Shown here in pieces: positions 30,863 through 42,674 of a stretch of 64,000 bases of DNA. This DNA is from Chondrus crispus (Eukaryota > Rhodophyta > Florideophyceae > Gigartinales > Gigartinaceae), in the NCBI RefSeq assembly GCF_000350225.1, contig NW_005178819.1:239939-303938 (forward strand), given 5' to 3'. The position numbers were made by a program, and so were the translations under genes. The notes below the pieces were generated by a model. It saw nothing but the letters and a program-made list of their open reading frames with translations, had not been told where the DNA came from and made no database searches. Each line of letters starts with the position of its first letter. Within the stretch, counting starts at the first letter, position 1.

Positions 30863-33200
30863 CTATTTCAATAAAATCACTTTGACAGATGATATTCTGT
30901 CTCTTTCTGAGCTTGACTCAGAGCTGACCTCGATCTCAGGAGCAACTGTGACTACGTCCCCGAATTCAGCCGTGACAAATACGTTCTCCGCATGACATTG
31001 TGCGGCATCTGCGTTGCTGACAGCACTTGAAACAGATTGAAGCTGTGCTTGAGAAACAGAACTGTTATCATTGCCTACTATATCGTCGACTCCGTTTCGG
31101 CAAGTTAATTCATTGCAGAGAAAACCCATGCATTTCAATGCTTGTTTTAAGCAAGTACATCTCAGTGATTTGCAGTCTCCCTTACAACTGCAAGACGGAG
31201 TAATAGACTTCATACTTCGTTGAATTTCTCTTACATCCTCTTCCCTGTGAAGTAGAAACGTGCCGTCATGGTTAAATCCAAAGTCGGAGCTGCAACCGCC
31301 TACAACGTGTGAAGACAAGTCTTCGTTAGATGAATTCATCCAGTACTGCTTTAGGACAAAGTAAGCTCTTTTCCTCTGCATTTTAAGATGCTCCTGCGGT
31401 GGCAGAAGTTGATTAGCTGATTTTGCAGTGTCGGCCACGAAGTTCCTCACATCCCTTGTCCAGAGTGAGGACCCCACGCTATTCTCGCTTTGGAAAATGG
31501 ACTTTTGAAACTCGGTGAATTCCTTGTGCAGTAGAACGCCTTGAGTTACCTGAAGCATCGCGGCCTTGCCTCTTGCTCTTGTTTGTGAGACAGTAAGAAG
31601 CTTGCTCTTGCCGTATTTTTGAAGATACGCCATGCACATGAAAGTGTTCCACTTGTTTTCATCCTCTAGGAGCGGGGCGTTCATCGTCCTCAACGTAGTA
31701 CGGAACGTAGAAAGCCCTTCTACAAAGTGGTCATGACGAAGACCATAATGAGAAGGGGCGAAGTCACAGCCGGCCATGCAGTAAGCTGCCCCCACATCCA
31801 GACATGTCATGTCTGCATTTCGAAGATCAGCCACTGCACTATCAGTATCATGCACAGTGTTATTTAGAACATGCTTAACTCCATACTTATGCATGTATTT
31901 GTTGCATAGTAGTATGATGAAGACGTCCGTGCCATCTGAGACAATTTCTGAAGCACTGTAGGTCACAGTACCTCTTGAAGATGTACTGCTTTGTCTTGCC
32001 AGACCAGCAAATTGCCGGGTATCATTGAAGGGTCTCTCTATGTATGCTTTGAACGTTGCCACAAACGTGGTCTCCGACTCGCCATGTTTCAAGGCATGCA
32101 TACCAAGGAATGCTCCTCCTTTCGTCTTGAACACAAGGCATCTATTTCGTGGAATGCAGAACAAAGTACCCTGCCTTGCTGATTTTTCGGCCTTTCTTCT
32201 CAGAATTACAGAACCTCGTAGTGAGTCGTCCACATCTATCTTCTCGTCAAAACGAGAAGATTAGAAATCATGCGGCCTGCTTTGCATAAAAGAACTGTCT
32301 ACTGCAAACGTACCTCCATGTAAAAATACAGAGCAGCCAGAAGATTTTTCATGCAAGAGCTCAAATGCAGCTACAGCTGAGCAAAACAGGTGTAGTGATG
32401 CTTGTTCATCTTCGTACTTTCTGTTTTTTAAAAGAGAAGACCATGGCAGACTCAGTTCTTCATCGAAATGCAGTACATGGCCCTTTGAAAGCTCCTCTGC
32501 GTCTTCCAAGTTGTTGGTTTCAGCTGCTCTGCTCTCATCTCTTCTTATCTGCTCCGATCCCTTCTGATTTATCAGAAGGGAGGGGTCATCAATGTGTAGA
32601 TGAATCTGATGGAGACGAGTGGCCCTCGTTCTTTTTATCCATGGCTTCAGTACGGATTTCATCTTACCAGTCACAACGTTCATTACCGAAGTGCCTTGCT
32701 CCCCCGTATCTCCCAGATAATGTAGTGCATTCATGATATCAATCTGCACAGAAAAGAGTGGCGCAATCTCAGCGCTATAAATGTTTCGAGAGACACGGTG
32801 ACCAACTGCAAATGCATTGAACGGATAACAGACATCCCTGTTCTCCCTTGTACTGTACTTCAAAAATCTCGACTTGGATCCATGGTTAATTTCCATCCAT
32901 GTCATAGAAGCAGTCAGCGAAAGCAGATATCACGTGCCGTCTGTGGTGAGCCTCATCCCATCTCTTCATCACCTCTTCGAGGTATTCTGCATTCCCTACT
33001 GCAATTGCTTTTCTCTGCTCGATGGCGAAGCAGTCCTTTATCTTGGATAAATTTTTTCTCCCGTCGTTTAGAATCCTCGTAAGCTTCTCCTTCTCCACTC
33101 TCCTTCGTGACAAGGACTTCGTTCCACCTGCTATGGAAGCATTCTGTATAAAAGACGAACTGTTTTCCCCGAGGAATGACATGCCATTACTTTTTGCCAT
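30863..33200 (-). pseudogene. PIN-like nuclease and Cys-rich part of a long transposon ORF
   Basis: This is the C-terminal third of the long minus ORF. 32905-30863 is one frame broken only by a TAA at about 32261. It holds HGESETTFVATFK (about 32095), SDGTDVFIILL (about 31940) and AYCMAGCDFAPSHYG (about 31780). These correspond in order to the HxEADTR, DTDVxVL and GCDT boxes of a PIN/FEN-like nuclease family common in uncharacterised animal proteins. A Cys-rich cluster follows (CSCKGDCKSLRCTCLKQALKC, about 31190-31130). 33200-32886 is a further piece in another frame. Inactive as it stands because of the stop and frameshifts. Confidence 0.6.
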
Positions 33201-33252
33201 GGACTGCGCCGGTCTTATAACACTTCTACATCTGGTCCACTTCTTGAACTGC

Positions 33253-34719
33253 TTACCAGAGAAATATTTTTTCTATCTTCATCAGGTAACTGTCCAAATA
33301 TGTCTGGAAAAAGCACAGATGCATGGAGTTTTGCAGTACAGCTCCTCTTTTAGAAACTGCAAGAGTCTCGTCCTGGTCCTTTTGTATGTTCATCATCCTT
33401 GGAGGGACAGTGAACACGTTTGTGAGACGCTCTGAGCCTCTGTGGCTGATGCCTAAAAAGCTCGATTCCCTCATTATATGCAACATAAGGGCTACAGTTC
33501 TCCACTGACATGCATTTCTGTCAAATTGAGAAAGAGGGCCCGGGAGCTCACCTCCGTCTCCCGGATCTCGCCGTCTACCAAAAGCTCGGGAGGCTCCGGT
33601 GGCGTACCTAATTAGAGCACGTGACATTGACACAGGTAACAACCATGAAGCGGCATTCTGTAGGTGGTTAATAAAGTTCACGCTTAAACTTTTCAAGTGC
33701 CTAACAGCCAGCATCTCCAGCATTTCGTCATGATGGACATGGGTCCATCCTCTTCTATCAATTCCGTTTTTGACGCTTCCAGTGAAGCTTAATAGCTTAA
33801 GAACTGCCTTTCCAGGCTTTTCATCATATAAATGTTCGGCAACAACAGTAGGAAGCATGAGCCGAAAGAACATTGAGAAAATCGATAACTCCTGGTACTT
33901 AAGATGGTTGCTGGAATGAAGTATTGCTATCTGTTTAAACTAGAAAGCGTCCATCATATCTGTGTGCCCAGTTCGGGAAAGCACATGGAACCCGACAGTA
34001 GGTAGTAGACAGGACAGAAGAACTGTATGTATGAAGTGCTTTCCATTCGGAGCATTTCTATAGAGCTTCTCAACCTTTTCCCTTATAAGTCTTACTGTGG
34101 CAATGACATCTGCCGTTATTATATCTGTTGTCTCCTTGTATAAACTTCCAGGAGAGGTGTCATAATGGGAAGAGTCGGCTTCCATACTCGGGTGAATCCG
34201 GGCAGCGTGCTGCCTATCTTCAACTGAGACCATGTCTACGTCTACAGTCACATTTTTTCTAGATGCGTTCGTGTGCATTTTCTCTACCTGTCGGGAGACA
34301 TCTTCGTCCTCAAGGGCCAGCATGTCAGTTATGTGAATTACAATCGAGCAGGACAAGTTAAAAAGCACGGCACGATTGTTCCGAGCATGGGAATGACTCA
34401 TGATGTTAGTCACTTGCGACTTCGATAGTCCCGCACAGATTGCTAGCTCCTCTAGACCCAATCCGTCAAGCATATCCTTACACAAAGAGTACATGGCCTG
34501 TTTCTCGGCGTGAAAGAAGCCGGGAAGAGGCACCATCCATTCATAAAGACATATATCTTGTCTGTTCAACCTCCCGCCGCTACCATTCTTCCGATAACTT
34601 CTCCAGGACTCAAGCCACAGTTCACAAAACATTTTGTACGATGGCTGGTCTCCAGCCAATACTACGTACCTCGGACAGTTAGGCCTTCCGAGTTTCAACT
34701 GCTCCTCGACCAACCTTAG
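33253..34719 (-). pseudogene. middle part of long transposon ORF (GDQ/PxPG-x2-H region)
   Basis: In the minus frame from 34714, VVLAGDQPSYKMFCELWLES (about 34660) is followed by YEWMVPLPGFFHAEK (about 34520) and GLGLEELAICAGLS. This is the order of the GDQ-x-TY ... PFPGDWH ... GL-x-x-L region of the animal family noted for the nuclease part (DUF6589-like). A TAG at about 33937 is the only break between 34714 and 33253. Element 2 inserted at 34719/34720. After removing it and one CTTAG copy, the frame runs on without stop into 49345 and upward for at least 100 codons. Confidence 0.6.
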
Positions 34720-35740
34720 TGTAGTGCAATACCCGTCTCGGGTAGGGGGGAGGAAGGAAGTGAAAAAGGAAAACAACTGGATACTGTAGTCCGGGGTTGG
34801 GGGACACGCGTGTGCGACGAAGCGCACGATTATTTTAATTATTTAATTTTATTTACTAATTAGATCTAGAATCTAGAGCCGGGAGCTACTGTACTCGCCC
34901 CGGCGGGGCTCTATATAACTTAGCCCTTTGACCGAACAAGTCAATAAACCAACCCGAGTTGCCGGAGTTGAATGTCGCCTTGGTCGAAGTCCGTCTCTAC
35001 CAAGACGCTCCCTTTTACCTAAGCCTACGGCATCCTTCAGCGCTCGGGGGTCCCATTCCTTTTTCCTTTATTTCCCTATTCTTTTCTATCTCTAATTCTA
35101 CCTATTTTTCTCTTATCTTGTGTTGGTGCCATCGGCCTCGGTTGCGACCGAACCGGTGTAGGTGTTTCGAGCCATCGGGCGACACAGTTGACGTAGCGCT
35201 GCTACTGTGACCCATTTTCGGACGGAGACCGTTGCAACGACGTCTCCCTCGAAGGGCTCCGTCGTAATACGAGCCAGTGTTGGTACCATCGGGGTCGGTT
35301 GCAACCGAACCGGTGTAGGTGTTTCGAGCCATCGGGCGGCACGGTTGACGTAGCGCTGCTAATTTCATTTCATCCCGTCGGGCTGCGTTGCGACGCCCCC
35401 GTCGAAGGCCTTGTCGCGTTACAAGGTGTCGAAGAAGCTCAACGAGCATTGGCCTTACAACCCAGTGGAACCGGGGTACCTACGTACGCGCCCCACCCCA
35501 CACTCGTCGAGCAGATCTCTTCGCAAGTCTCTACCACACCGATCCCGGGCCGGGCTATTTCTCTGTGCCCCCCCCATCAGGGATCCGAGCTACTACGAGT
35601 CGCAAGCTCGTTTAAACGGAGAAGGGAGAGTCGGACACTCCGTAGCGCTGTGCCATCGGCAGTTCTTCTTTTTGTTGCTGTTGTTGTTTTTGCTGGACCA
35701 TCAGACCGCGGTCTCTGCCCGACAGGCGCATTGCACTACA
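34720..35740 (+). repeat. 5' LTR of element 2
   Basis: 1021 bp. It contains ACACGCGTGTG near 34803, a TATA box (TATATAA, 34912-34918), and two copies of an ~80-bp unit at about 35121-35202 and 35276-35361. Each unit holds the near-palindrome TCGGTTGCGACCGA (or a variant) and CGAGCCATCGGGCG. The solo LTR at 17808 has one unit only. Confidence 0.95.
34912..34918 (+). promoter_or_regulatory. LTR TATA box
   Basis: TATATAA, present at the same place in the 3' LTR (48509-48515) and as TATATA in the solo LTR near 18030. It lies about 190 nt into the LTR, consistent with a U3 promoter. Confidence 0.6.
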
Positions 35741-35843
35741 AAAGTGGTCTCCCGACCTAGAATTTTTGTTTACTGTTCAGGAGACCCGACCTAGAATTTT
35801 TGTCGACGACAGTCTCGGTCTGGAGACACTACAAAAGTGGTCT
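35741..35843 (+). promoter_or_regulatory. primer binding site and duplicated leader
   Basis: After the LTR comes AAAGTGGTCTCCCGACC, whose TGGTCTCCCGACC could pair with a tRNA ending GGTCGGGAGACCA. The block is partly duplicated: CACTACAAAAGTGGTCT occurs at 35734-35750 (across the LTR end) and at 35827-35843. CGACCTAGAATTTTTGT occurs at about 35753 and 35786. Confidence 0.65.
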
Positions 35844-35914
35844 GGGTAACGGACTCTTTTTTTATTTTCTTTTGTCTGTAACTTTTTTGCTGCGTAGGTC
35901 CGCTCCTACGAGCG

Positions 35915-38221
35915 ATGTCAACAAGCGCACCCGGGGACGTCGGTCCCGGGGCGAGCAGAGCCGGATCGGCACGAGCGTCGAGGATCCCGAGGGGTCCTCG
36001 CACCCGGAGCCAGGCCAATACGGCCACGGACCCCGGATATCAAGAATCCCCTACGGGGATAGCAGCCGACAAGACTGACCTCGACGAGAAGTTGGAGAAG
36101 ATGAGCAGCGAAATTCGCGAAGAAGCGAAGAAAAATCTCGAGGCTGAATTAGCCCTCGTCCGGAAGCAACTAGAGTTGCAAGCATCCGAGTTCCACACCG
36201 TTTTGGGAGAGCTGTCGGCTCGAGTGGATCTCGTCGAGAAGGAGCGAGGTGAGGCGACCGACGGTCTGGAGCCGGAGGTCCTAGCCTCGTTGAAAATTTT
36301 GGTCAAGGACGCGAGGCGCGACGCGAATCAAGCCTTGGAGTCCTTAGGAAAATTTAGAACAAGCATCGATGACCGATTCGATCGCGCCGCGCAACGTCTC
36401 AAGGACCTCGAGCAGGCCACGGATCAAGCTCCGCAAGGATCGGACGACGAGCCGCTCCCTTCGGGTAGAGAGGGCGACCGTCGGTCGAAGAAGGACAAGC
36501 CCGCTCGGCAGCGGAGTTCTAAGTCGAAGCCCTCGAAGAAGGACAAGCGACGTGCAAGCAAGGGTCACTGTAGTGACGATCCGGAGAACCGCGACTCACA
36601 GTCGGAGTCGCTGGGTCCCTTCTAAGATGGTAACGGCGATTCGTCGAACCATTCAGGCGATTCCGAACGCCGTTCAGAGGACGGAAACGGAATTTCGTCA
36701 AGCAAGAAAATTTCCTCCAGACGAGGCGGAGTCACTTCGTCCGCCTCGCGGAGAGACAAGAACGCGGAGCCTGAAGATGTCGCAACGCGGCGCGGGCCGC
36801 GATGGGAGGAGTTGGAGGAGCTGAATCCGACCAACTACCTCTTGAAGAAGTTACTTTCGTACCGAACGTACCGCTTGCGGAACCCGCAGACATATTTGTC
36901 AAGTTCCCGGCGGACCGCCGTGCGAAAAATTGGGAGAGATATTCCGCCTAAGGTGAAGAAGGACAACACGTTCACAGGAGAGGACGGGATCCTTGTGTTG
37001 GATTTTTTGGCAAAGTTAGTTCAAGAGTTTGATACTCAAGAAATGAACGAGGGGCAAGCGATCCGCTTGTTGCCTGAATTTTTAAGCGGCATCGCCTTGA
37101 GACAGTACACTTCGGTGTCTCAGACGGCCGGGGCCCATCACGGAAAGATATCCGTTTGGCCAGAGGCCGTACAGTGGTTGCTGAGGAGTTTCGCAACCGA
37201 CGAGGCGATCCGTCAAGCCGTGCTCGCATTGCAAGAAGTTCAGCAAAGACCGTCTGAAGACGAGATGGAATTTTATATCCGTCTGACGGACGCAAGCAAC
37301 CGATGTGGAAACGTATATTCGATGGAAGAACAGATGACGATGTTTATTGAAGGACTCGATTCGAGTATCAAGCCGATGGTATCTCAATACCGGCAAGACA
37401 ATCGGGACGTTTCATTTTTGAGACTAGTGAATTACGCGAAGGCGCATGGCTCGGCGAGCCGCGCTAAGAACAAGAAGACCAAGAAGGTCACGATTCAGAC
37501 GCCGTCGACGTTCAGGGCGGGGAAGAAGCCGAGGGCTTCTTATCCCGGTCGCAAAAGTCACGCCGCAGTCCATTTAGCCGAGTCCATGTCCGCGTCAGAT
37601 GAGCGCGGTGCGCATGGAAGTAGCGAAAATCACTACGAAGGAGCTTTAGTAGCCGAAGGCGAGTTCATTGAGCCATCGGAGGGCTACGGACACGAGGACT
37701 ACGGGTACAGCGGGTTGTCAACTCTACCGACGCCTGCATACACGACGGAGTCGTTTTCAGAGCCCACGGATACCGTGATGATGTTTCGGGGGCGCGGCCA
37801 CACGTCGGCGCCGCGCATTCCGATGGAAGACAAGGGTACGACGTTTCGAAGGCCGGGCTAGATGGGAAGGCCGCAACGCCAAGGAAGGCCGCCGGCCCGT
37901 GGAGGACCTAGGACGCCGTATCCCGTCAAGACGCACGGTCTGGTGTGCTATCATTGCTATGAAAAGGGGCACGCCGCGCCAACGTGCATTCTTTCCCTCC
38001 GGGAAATGCACCGAGTTTTGGAAAATTATGAGGCGTTGTCTCCGATGGAGAGGTTAGGGATACCATCGACAAGTTACCTGAAGGTCAAGAATTGGTTCGA
38101 TTCGCAGACGGCGAGCACGCCAAGTGCTTCAACGCCGAGGTCGAACCAACCCTTCAGAGGGCCCACCGCGGGGCCCGCGCCGTCGGATGTGAGAAGGATC
38201 CCGCAACGGCAGGAAAATTAG
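35915..38221 (+). pseudogene. gag: Ty3 gag, element 2 (two in-frame stops)
   Basis: One reading frame from ATG 35915 to TAG 38219-38221, interrupted by TAA at 36623 and TAG at 37859. The N-terminal part is Gly/Ser-rich, then a coiled coil (DEKLEKMSSEIREEAKKNLE, about residues 55-170) and a Lys/Arg-rich segment. The capsid-like region begins at about 36824 (LLKKLLSYRTYRLRN) and includes MFIEGLDSSIKPMV. After the second stop a CCHC knuckle, CYHCYEKGHAAPTC, lies at 37948-37989. Both stops fit single C-to-T changes from Gln codons. Gag overlaps pol by 130 nt, pol being in the -1 frame. Confidence 0.85.
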
Positions 38222-41200
38222 AGAGGGGAATCTCGCATGAGTCGCGAGAGGCACAGGGTCGACGTACTGTGCCCGCGGCTCAGCCCCGTTCCCCGTCTCT
38301 AAAGGAAAAATCAGGCCTCGAGGAGGAGGTTGTTGGATTGGTGGATAAGCCCAAAGGGCCAGCTCAAGTCAAGAAAATTCTGAGCCGAGCCCGACATCAT
38401 CCGCTGGAAGAAGTTCGAAGACCCTGGTACAGGGTTAAGCGAAGGGAGTGTCCCGAGAAGATTTTGGTTCTTGCGCGAAAAAACTATAAAGTTTACGCGG
38501 ACATCGGACCCACAATTGGATTGATGAGCCGGGTGTTGTCTGTTTTAGACACCGGCGCGGGACCAAACCTTGTGCGAAAATCGGAACTCCCAGCTGGAAT
38601 GGAATCTCTAGTGTCCTACGGACCGACCCAGGATATCGGCGACGCGAACAATAGGCCACTCCGGACTCTCGGCACAATTAAAATGCCTGTGAGACTTGGA
38701 AAATTTGTGGCCGCAGCCGAGTTTATTGTATGCGAAAAACTAGCCGTCCCGCTAATTCTAGGTGCGGACTACTGTGACCGGTTTGTGGAAGCAATTTATC
38801 CAAGGAAGAAAACGGTTGAGTTGGCGGATTTCTCGGAGGTTTCGATAGTTAGGCGGTTCTCGACGAGAAAAGGGAAGAAGAATCTCGTCGCGGGAGAGGA
38901 CGAGAATGATGGAAAGGGGGAGCGAATTTCCCCTAAGGTAAAAGTGGCAAGAGCCACAACTATCGAGCCAGGGACGCAACACGTCGTGGAATGCACCTCG
39001 AAGAGGGCGGGCTTGGTGGTGGTTCAGCCGTACTCGTCGTTGTATGAAAGGCACGGGTTGACGTGCACGAATGGTGTCGTTCAGGTTGAGCCTGACAGGC
39101 CATTTCGTTTACTCGTTGCGAATTTTAGGACGTACCCTGTCAGGGTGCAAAAAGGCCAAGTGGTGGTAGAATTATTACCGCACCCGAGAGCCGCGCTCGA
39201 GAGCAAAACCACCATTGGTGAAGTTCTCGGAATTCAAGAAAGGAAGAAGGAGAATTTTCCTAATTCCCCCAAGACGCCTACGGGCGAAACAAGAGGCGAA
39301 CCGTCGGATCAAGCGCGCGAGGACCAGCCAGAAGAACGGTCGGCAGAGCTCTCCGCGTCGGCATCTACGAAGCCGCAACGCAGGATTGAGCCGCCACCGC
39401 CGGACGTGGAGGACCTCGACCTGAGCCACGTGCCGGAACGGCTGCGCGAGCGGTTCCGTCGGATGTTGAAGAAGTATTCAAGGATGTGGGATGGGACGCT
39501 TGGCGAAATTAATACCACCGTCCATCGGATCGAGTTGATACCCGAGACTCGCCCCATCGCACAAGCCCCGTATCGGGCCGGACCTAGAGCCCGCGAAGTA
39601 GAAGATGCAGAGGTGCAGAAGATGTTGGAGGCAGGAGTGATAGAACCAGCGCAGTCAGAATGGGCGTCGCCCGTGTTGCTGGTGCCAAAGCCGGATGGGT
39701 CAATGCGTTTTTGCGTAGACTACCGCAAGCTGAACGCAGTAACGGTGAAGGACACGTACCCCTTACCGCGCATGGATGAGTGCCTGGACTCGCTTGGTGA
39801 CACCAAGGTTTTCTCCGCGTTGGACGCGATTTCGGGATATTGGCAGATGCCTATCCCTGAGGGCGACCGCGACAAGACCGCATTTTCGTGTCACTCAGGA
39901 CTGTATCGCTTCTCAAGAATGCCCTTCGGGCTAACTCACGCGCCAGCGACGTTTCAGAGAGCATTGGATATCCTGCTCTCTCCGTTCCGTTGGAAATGCT
40001 GCTTGGTGTACCTAGACGACATAATCATTTTTAGCAAGTCGTGGGAGGAGGACATCGTGCACGTGGATGAAATACTTTCCGTATTGGAAAAGGCAGGTGT
40101 CAAGCTCAAGCTTCGCAAGTGCGAATTTTTCGTGGAAAAGATCAAGTACCTGGGCCACGTCGTCCGCCCAGGTACGCTAGAAGTCGATGTCGCGCGAACC
40201 GCCGCGTTGGAACAAGTGCGGTACCCGCGAACACAGACACAGCTCAGGAGCTTCCTGGGACTCTGCAATGTCTACCGCAGGTTCGTTCCGCATTATGCGA
40301 AAATCGCGCGGCCTCTAAACCAACTACTGAAGAAAGGACAATCGGTCCAGTTGGAAGGATTCGACGAACCGTGCAAGAAAGCTTTTCATAAGCTCAAGGA
40401 CGCCATCTTGGCACCGCCGGTATTGGCGCTGCCGAAGAAGGACCTACCCTACTCGGTAGATACCGATGCAAGCGACTACCAAATAGGCGCTGCACTATTT
40501 CAAACACACCCCGATGCGCAACGCAAACCCATCGGGTTCTTTTCAGAACGTTAGCCGCAGCCGAGAGAAACTATTCTGTATCAGAAAAAGAATGTCTAGA
40601 GGTAATTTGGGCCGTACAGACCTTAAGACCATATCTATATGGCGAGCATTTCGTCGTGCATACCGACCATGCCTCATTGAGGTGGTTGATGAACGTAACC
40701 GACCCCAGCGGGAGATTAATCCGATGGAGGCTCCGCCTCTCGGAATTCGATTTTGAAATCAAGTACAAAAAGGGAAAGGCTAACAGCCAGGCGGACGCTT
40801 TGTCAAGGTTGCGAACCGCAGGAGAAACCGTCGACGAAATTGACGACGAAATCCCTTGTTTTATGGCCGAACCGGCCGAGGTTACAGTGGAGGACGAGAA
40901 AAGTATTGACGCAGCAGACGAGATCCTCGCTCTTGAGAGGGGGACCGCCCCTGATCGCCTCGATCAATTCCAAGCTGTCGCTCCGGAGGAGCTCATTCGC
41001 GAGCAAGCCGTCGACCCCTTCTGCAACCGCATCAAGGAAGAAATGGACGCCGGAAAGGTGAGAACGTTCAGCACGGAGACCGAGGAACTCGAAGGAACTC
41101 TATGCCGTACCGCGGCAGAGTTTGTACAAGTGGTAATACCACAATCGTTAAGGGACTGCGTCCTAGGGTTGAGCCACTACGCAAAATTGGCAGGCCACCC

Positions 41201-42674
41201 GGGAGGCAGGAAACTTGACAAGACTTTGAGAATATATTTTTATTGGCCTACGATGGCCCTAGACTGCTATGCATTCGCGAAGAATTGCGCCGCATGCGCG
41301 CGGGAAAGGGTGAAGTTAAGAAAAAACACGAAGGAAATGAAGCTGTTCACGCCCAAAGCGCCGCTGGAATTTGTCGCCATCGACATCCTCGGCGAGCTAA
41401 TTACAACTAAGCGAGGAAATCGGTATATTCTCGTGATCAGCGATCGATACTCAAAACTGGTACGGACCGTACCGTTGAAGAAGATATCAGCTGCGCACAT
41501 CGCACAAGCCTTCGTTCACCATTGGGTATTCGTGTACGGACCGCGGGTCAAGCTGCTGTCCGACAATGGAACACAGTTCACGGCCCGGTTCTTTCAGAAT
41601 GTCTGCCGAATTCTTGGCATACGCAATGTGTTCACGACTACGTACCACCCGCAAGCCAACGGCCAAGTTGAGAGATTTAACCGCACGCTGACTTCCGCGT
41701 TGCGAAAATACGTTGGAGAGCATCCCAAGGACTGGGACTTATTTAGAGACGCTGTGACGTTCGCCTACAACACACAAGTCCATTGAACTACGAACATTGC
41801 GCCCTTCGAGCTGGTGTTGGCTCGGGCGCCGAGAAACATTGCGTTACAAGCGCAACCAACTTTGGAGAACTTCAGCTCGTCACGAGCATACTACCTGAAA
41901 TGGCAGTCGTGGTTGGAGAGCCTAATGCGAAGCGCCGATAGAAGTTTGCGAAAGGAACAAGCCCGATACAAGCGAAATTTCGACGCACGCCTTCGCAAGC
42001 CGCAATACGAGATCCCACCAGGGTCCTACGTGTTTCTCCGGAAGGAGCAGGGCACGGCTAGCGAACCGAAACATAAGCTCGCACAAGTCGCTACAGGGCC
42101 TTATCAGGTCAGAAGATCGGATCAACATACGGTAGTCATTGCCATTGGCGATCAGGAGGAACGCGTATCGCGAGACAGGGTGGAATTAGCCCCAAGCCCA
42201 ATGGACCATGCGCCGATAACCGGCCTACGTCAAGCGCTACAGTTCCTGGGAGAGCCGGAGTTAAACGAAGAAGGACAGGCAACGGAGGACGAGGAACGTC
42301 CTCACACCCGTGCGCCTACGACGGGGGACCAGGATAATTTAGTTGGTCAAACGCCGACAGCGGAGACACCTCCAAACCTACGCGAGCTCGGAACGTCCAG
42401 AGAAGAGGACGAGTTGGAAGATCTTCAGAAGGGGGAAGGAAACAGTTCAGAGAAAGGAGAGGAAACAGAGAACACGGAATATGTAATCGACCGGGTCGTC
42501 GACCACGTTTATCAAAATGGTAATTTGATTCTCAAGGTGGAATGGTACGGTTATGCGCCCGAGGACGCGACGTGGGAGCCCATTGAGCAATTGCCCCGCA
42601 GTGCGGCCGTCACGTATTTCCAAAGGAAGAAATTACTCTTGCCGCCGCAAGTCGCGCACGCGCGAGCGGGGTAG
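38092..42674 (+). pseudogene. pol: Ty3 pol, element 2 (one frameshift, one stop)
   Basis: Polyprotein with all chromoviral domains. Protease has VLDTGAG at about 38545-38562. RT has DYRKLNAVTVKDTYPLPRMD and catalytic YLDD (40009-40020). RNase H has SVDTDASDYQIGAAL, EKECLEV and HTDHASL. The integrase zinc domain is at about 41170-41300, with DDE residues Asp 41382, Asp 41562 and Glu 41670 all present. The chromodomain (EYVIDRVVDHVYQNG ... WYGYAPEDATWEP) is at about 42475-42640. The open frame 38092-40554 lacks an early ATG, as expected for expression by -1 frameshifting from gag. A one-base shift near 40548 inside RNase H and a TGA after NTQVH (about 41784) prevent a full product. Confidence 0.9.

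Noticed and set aside
38092-38221. Specific slippery heptamer for -1 frameshifting in the gag-pol overlap
   Set aside because: The frames fit a -1 shift, but no canonical X-XXY-YYZ heptamer in the gag frame could be pointed to.
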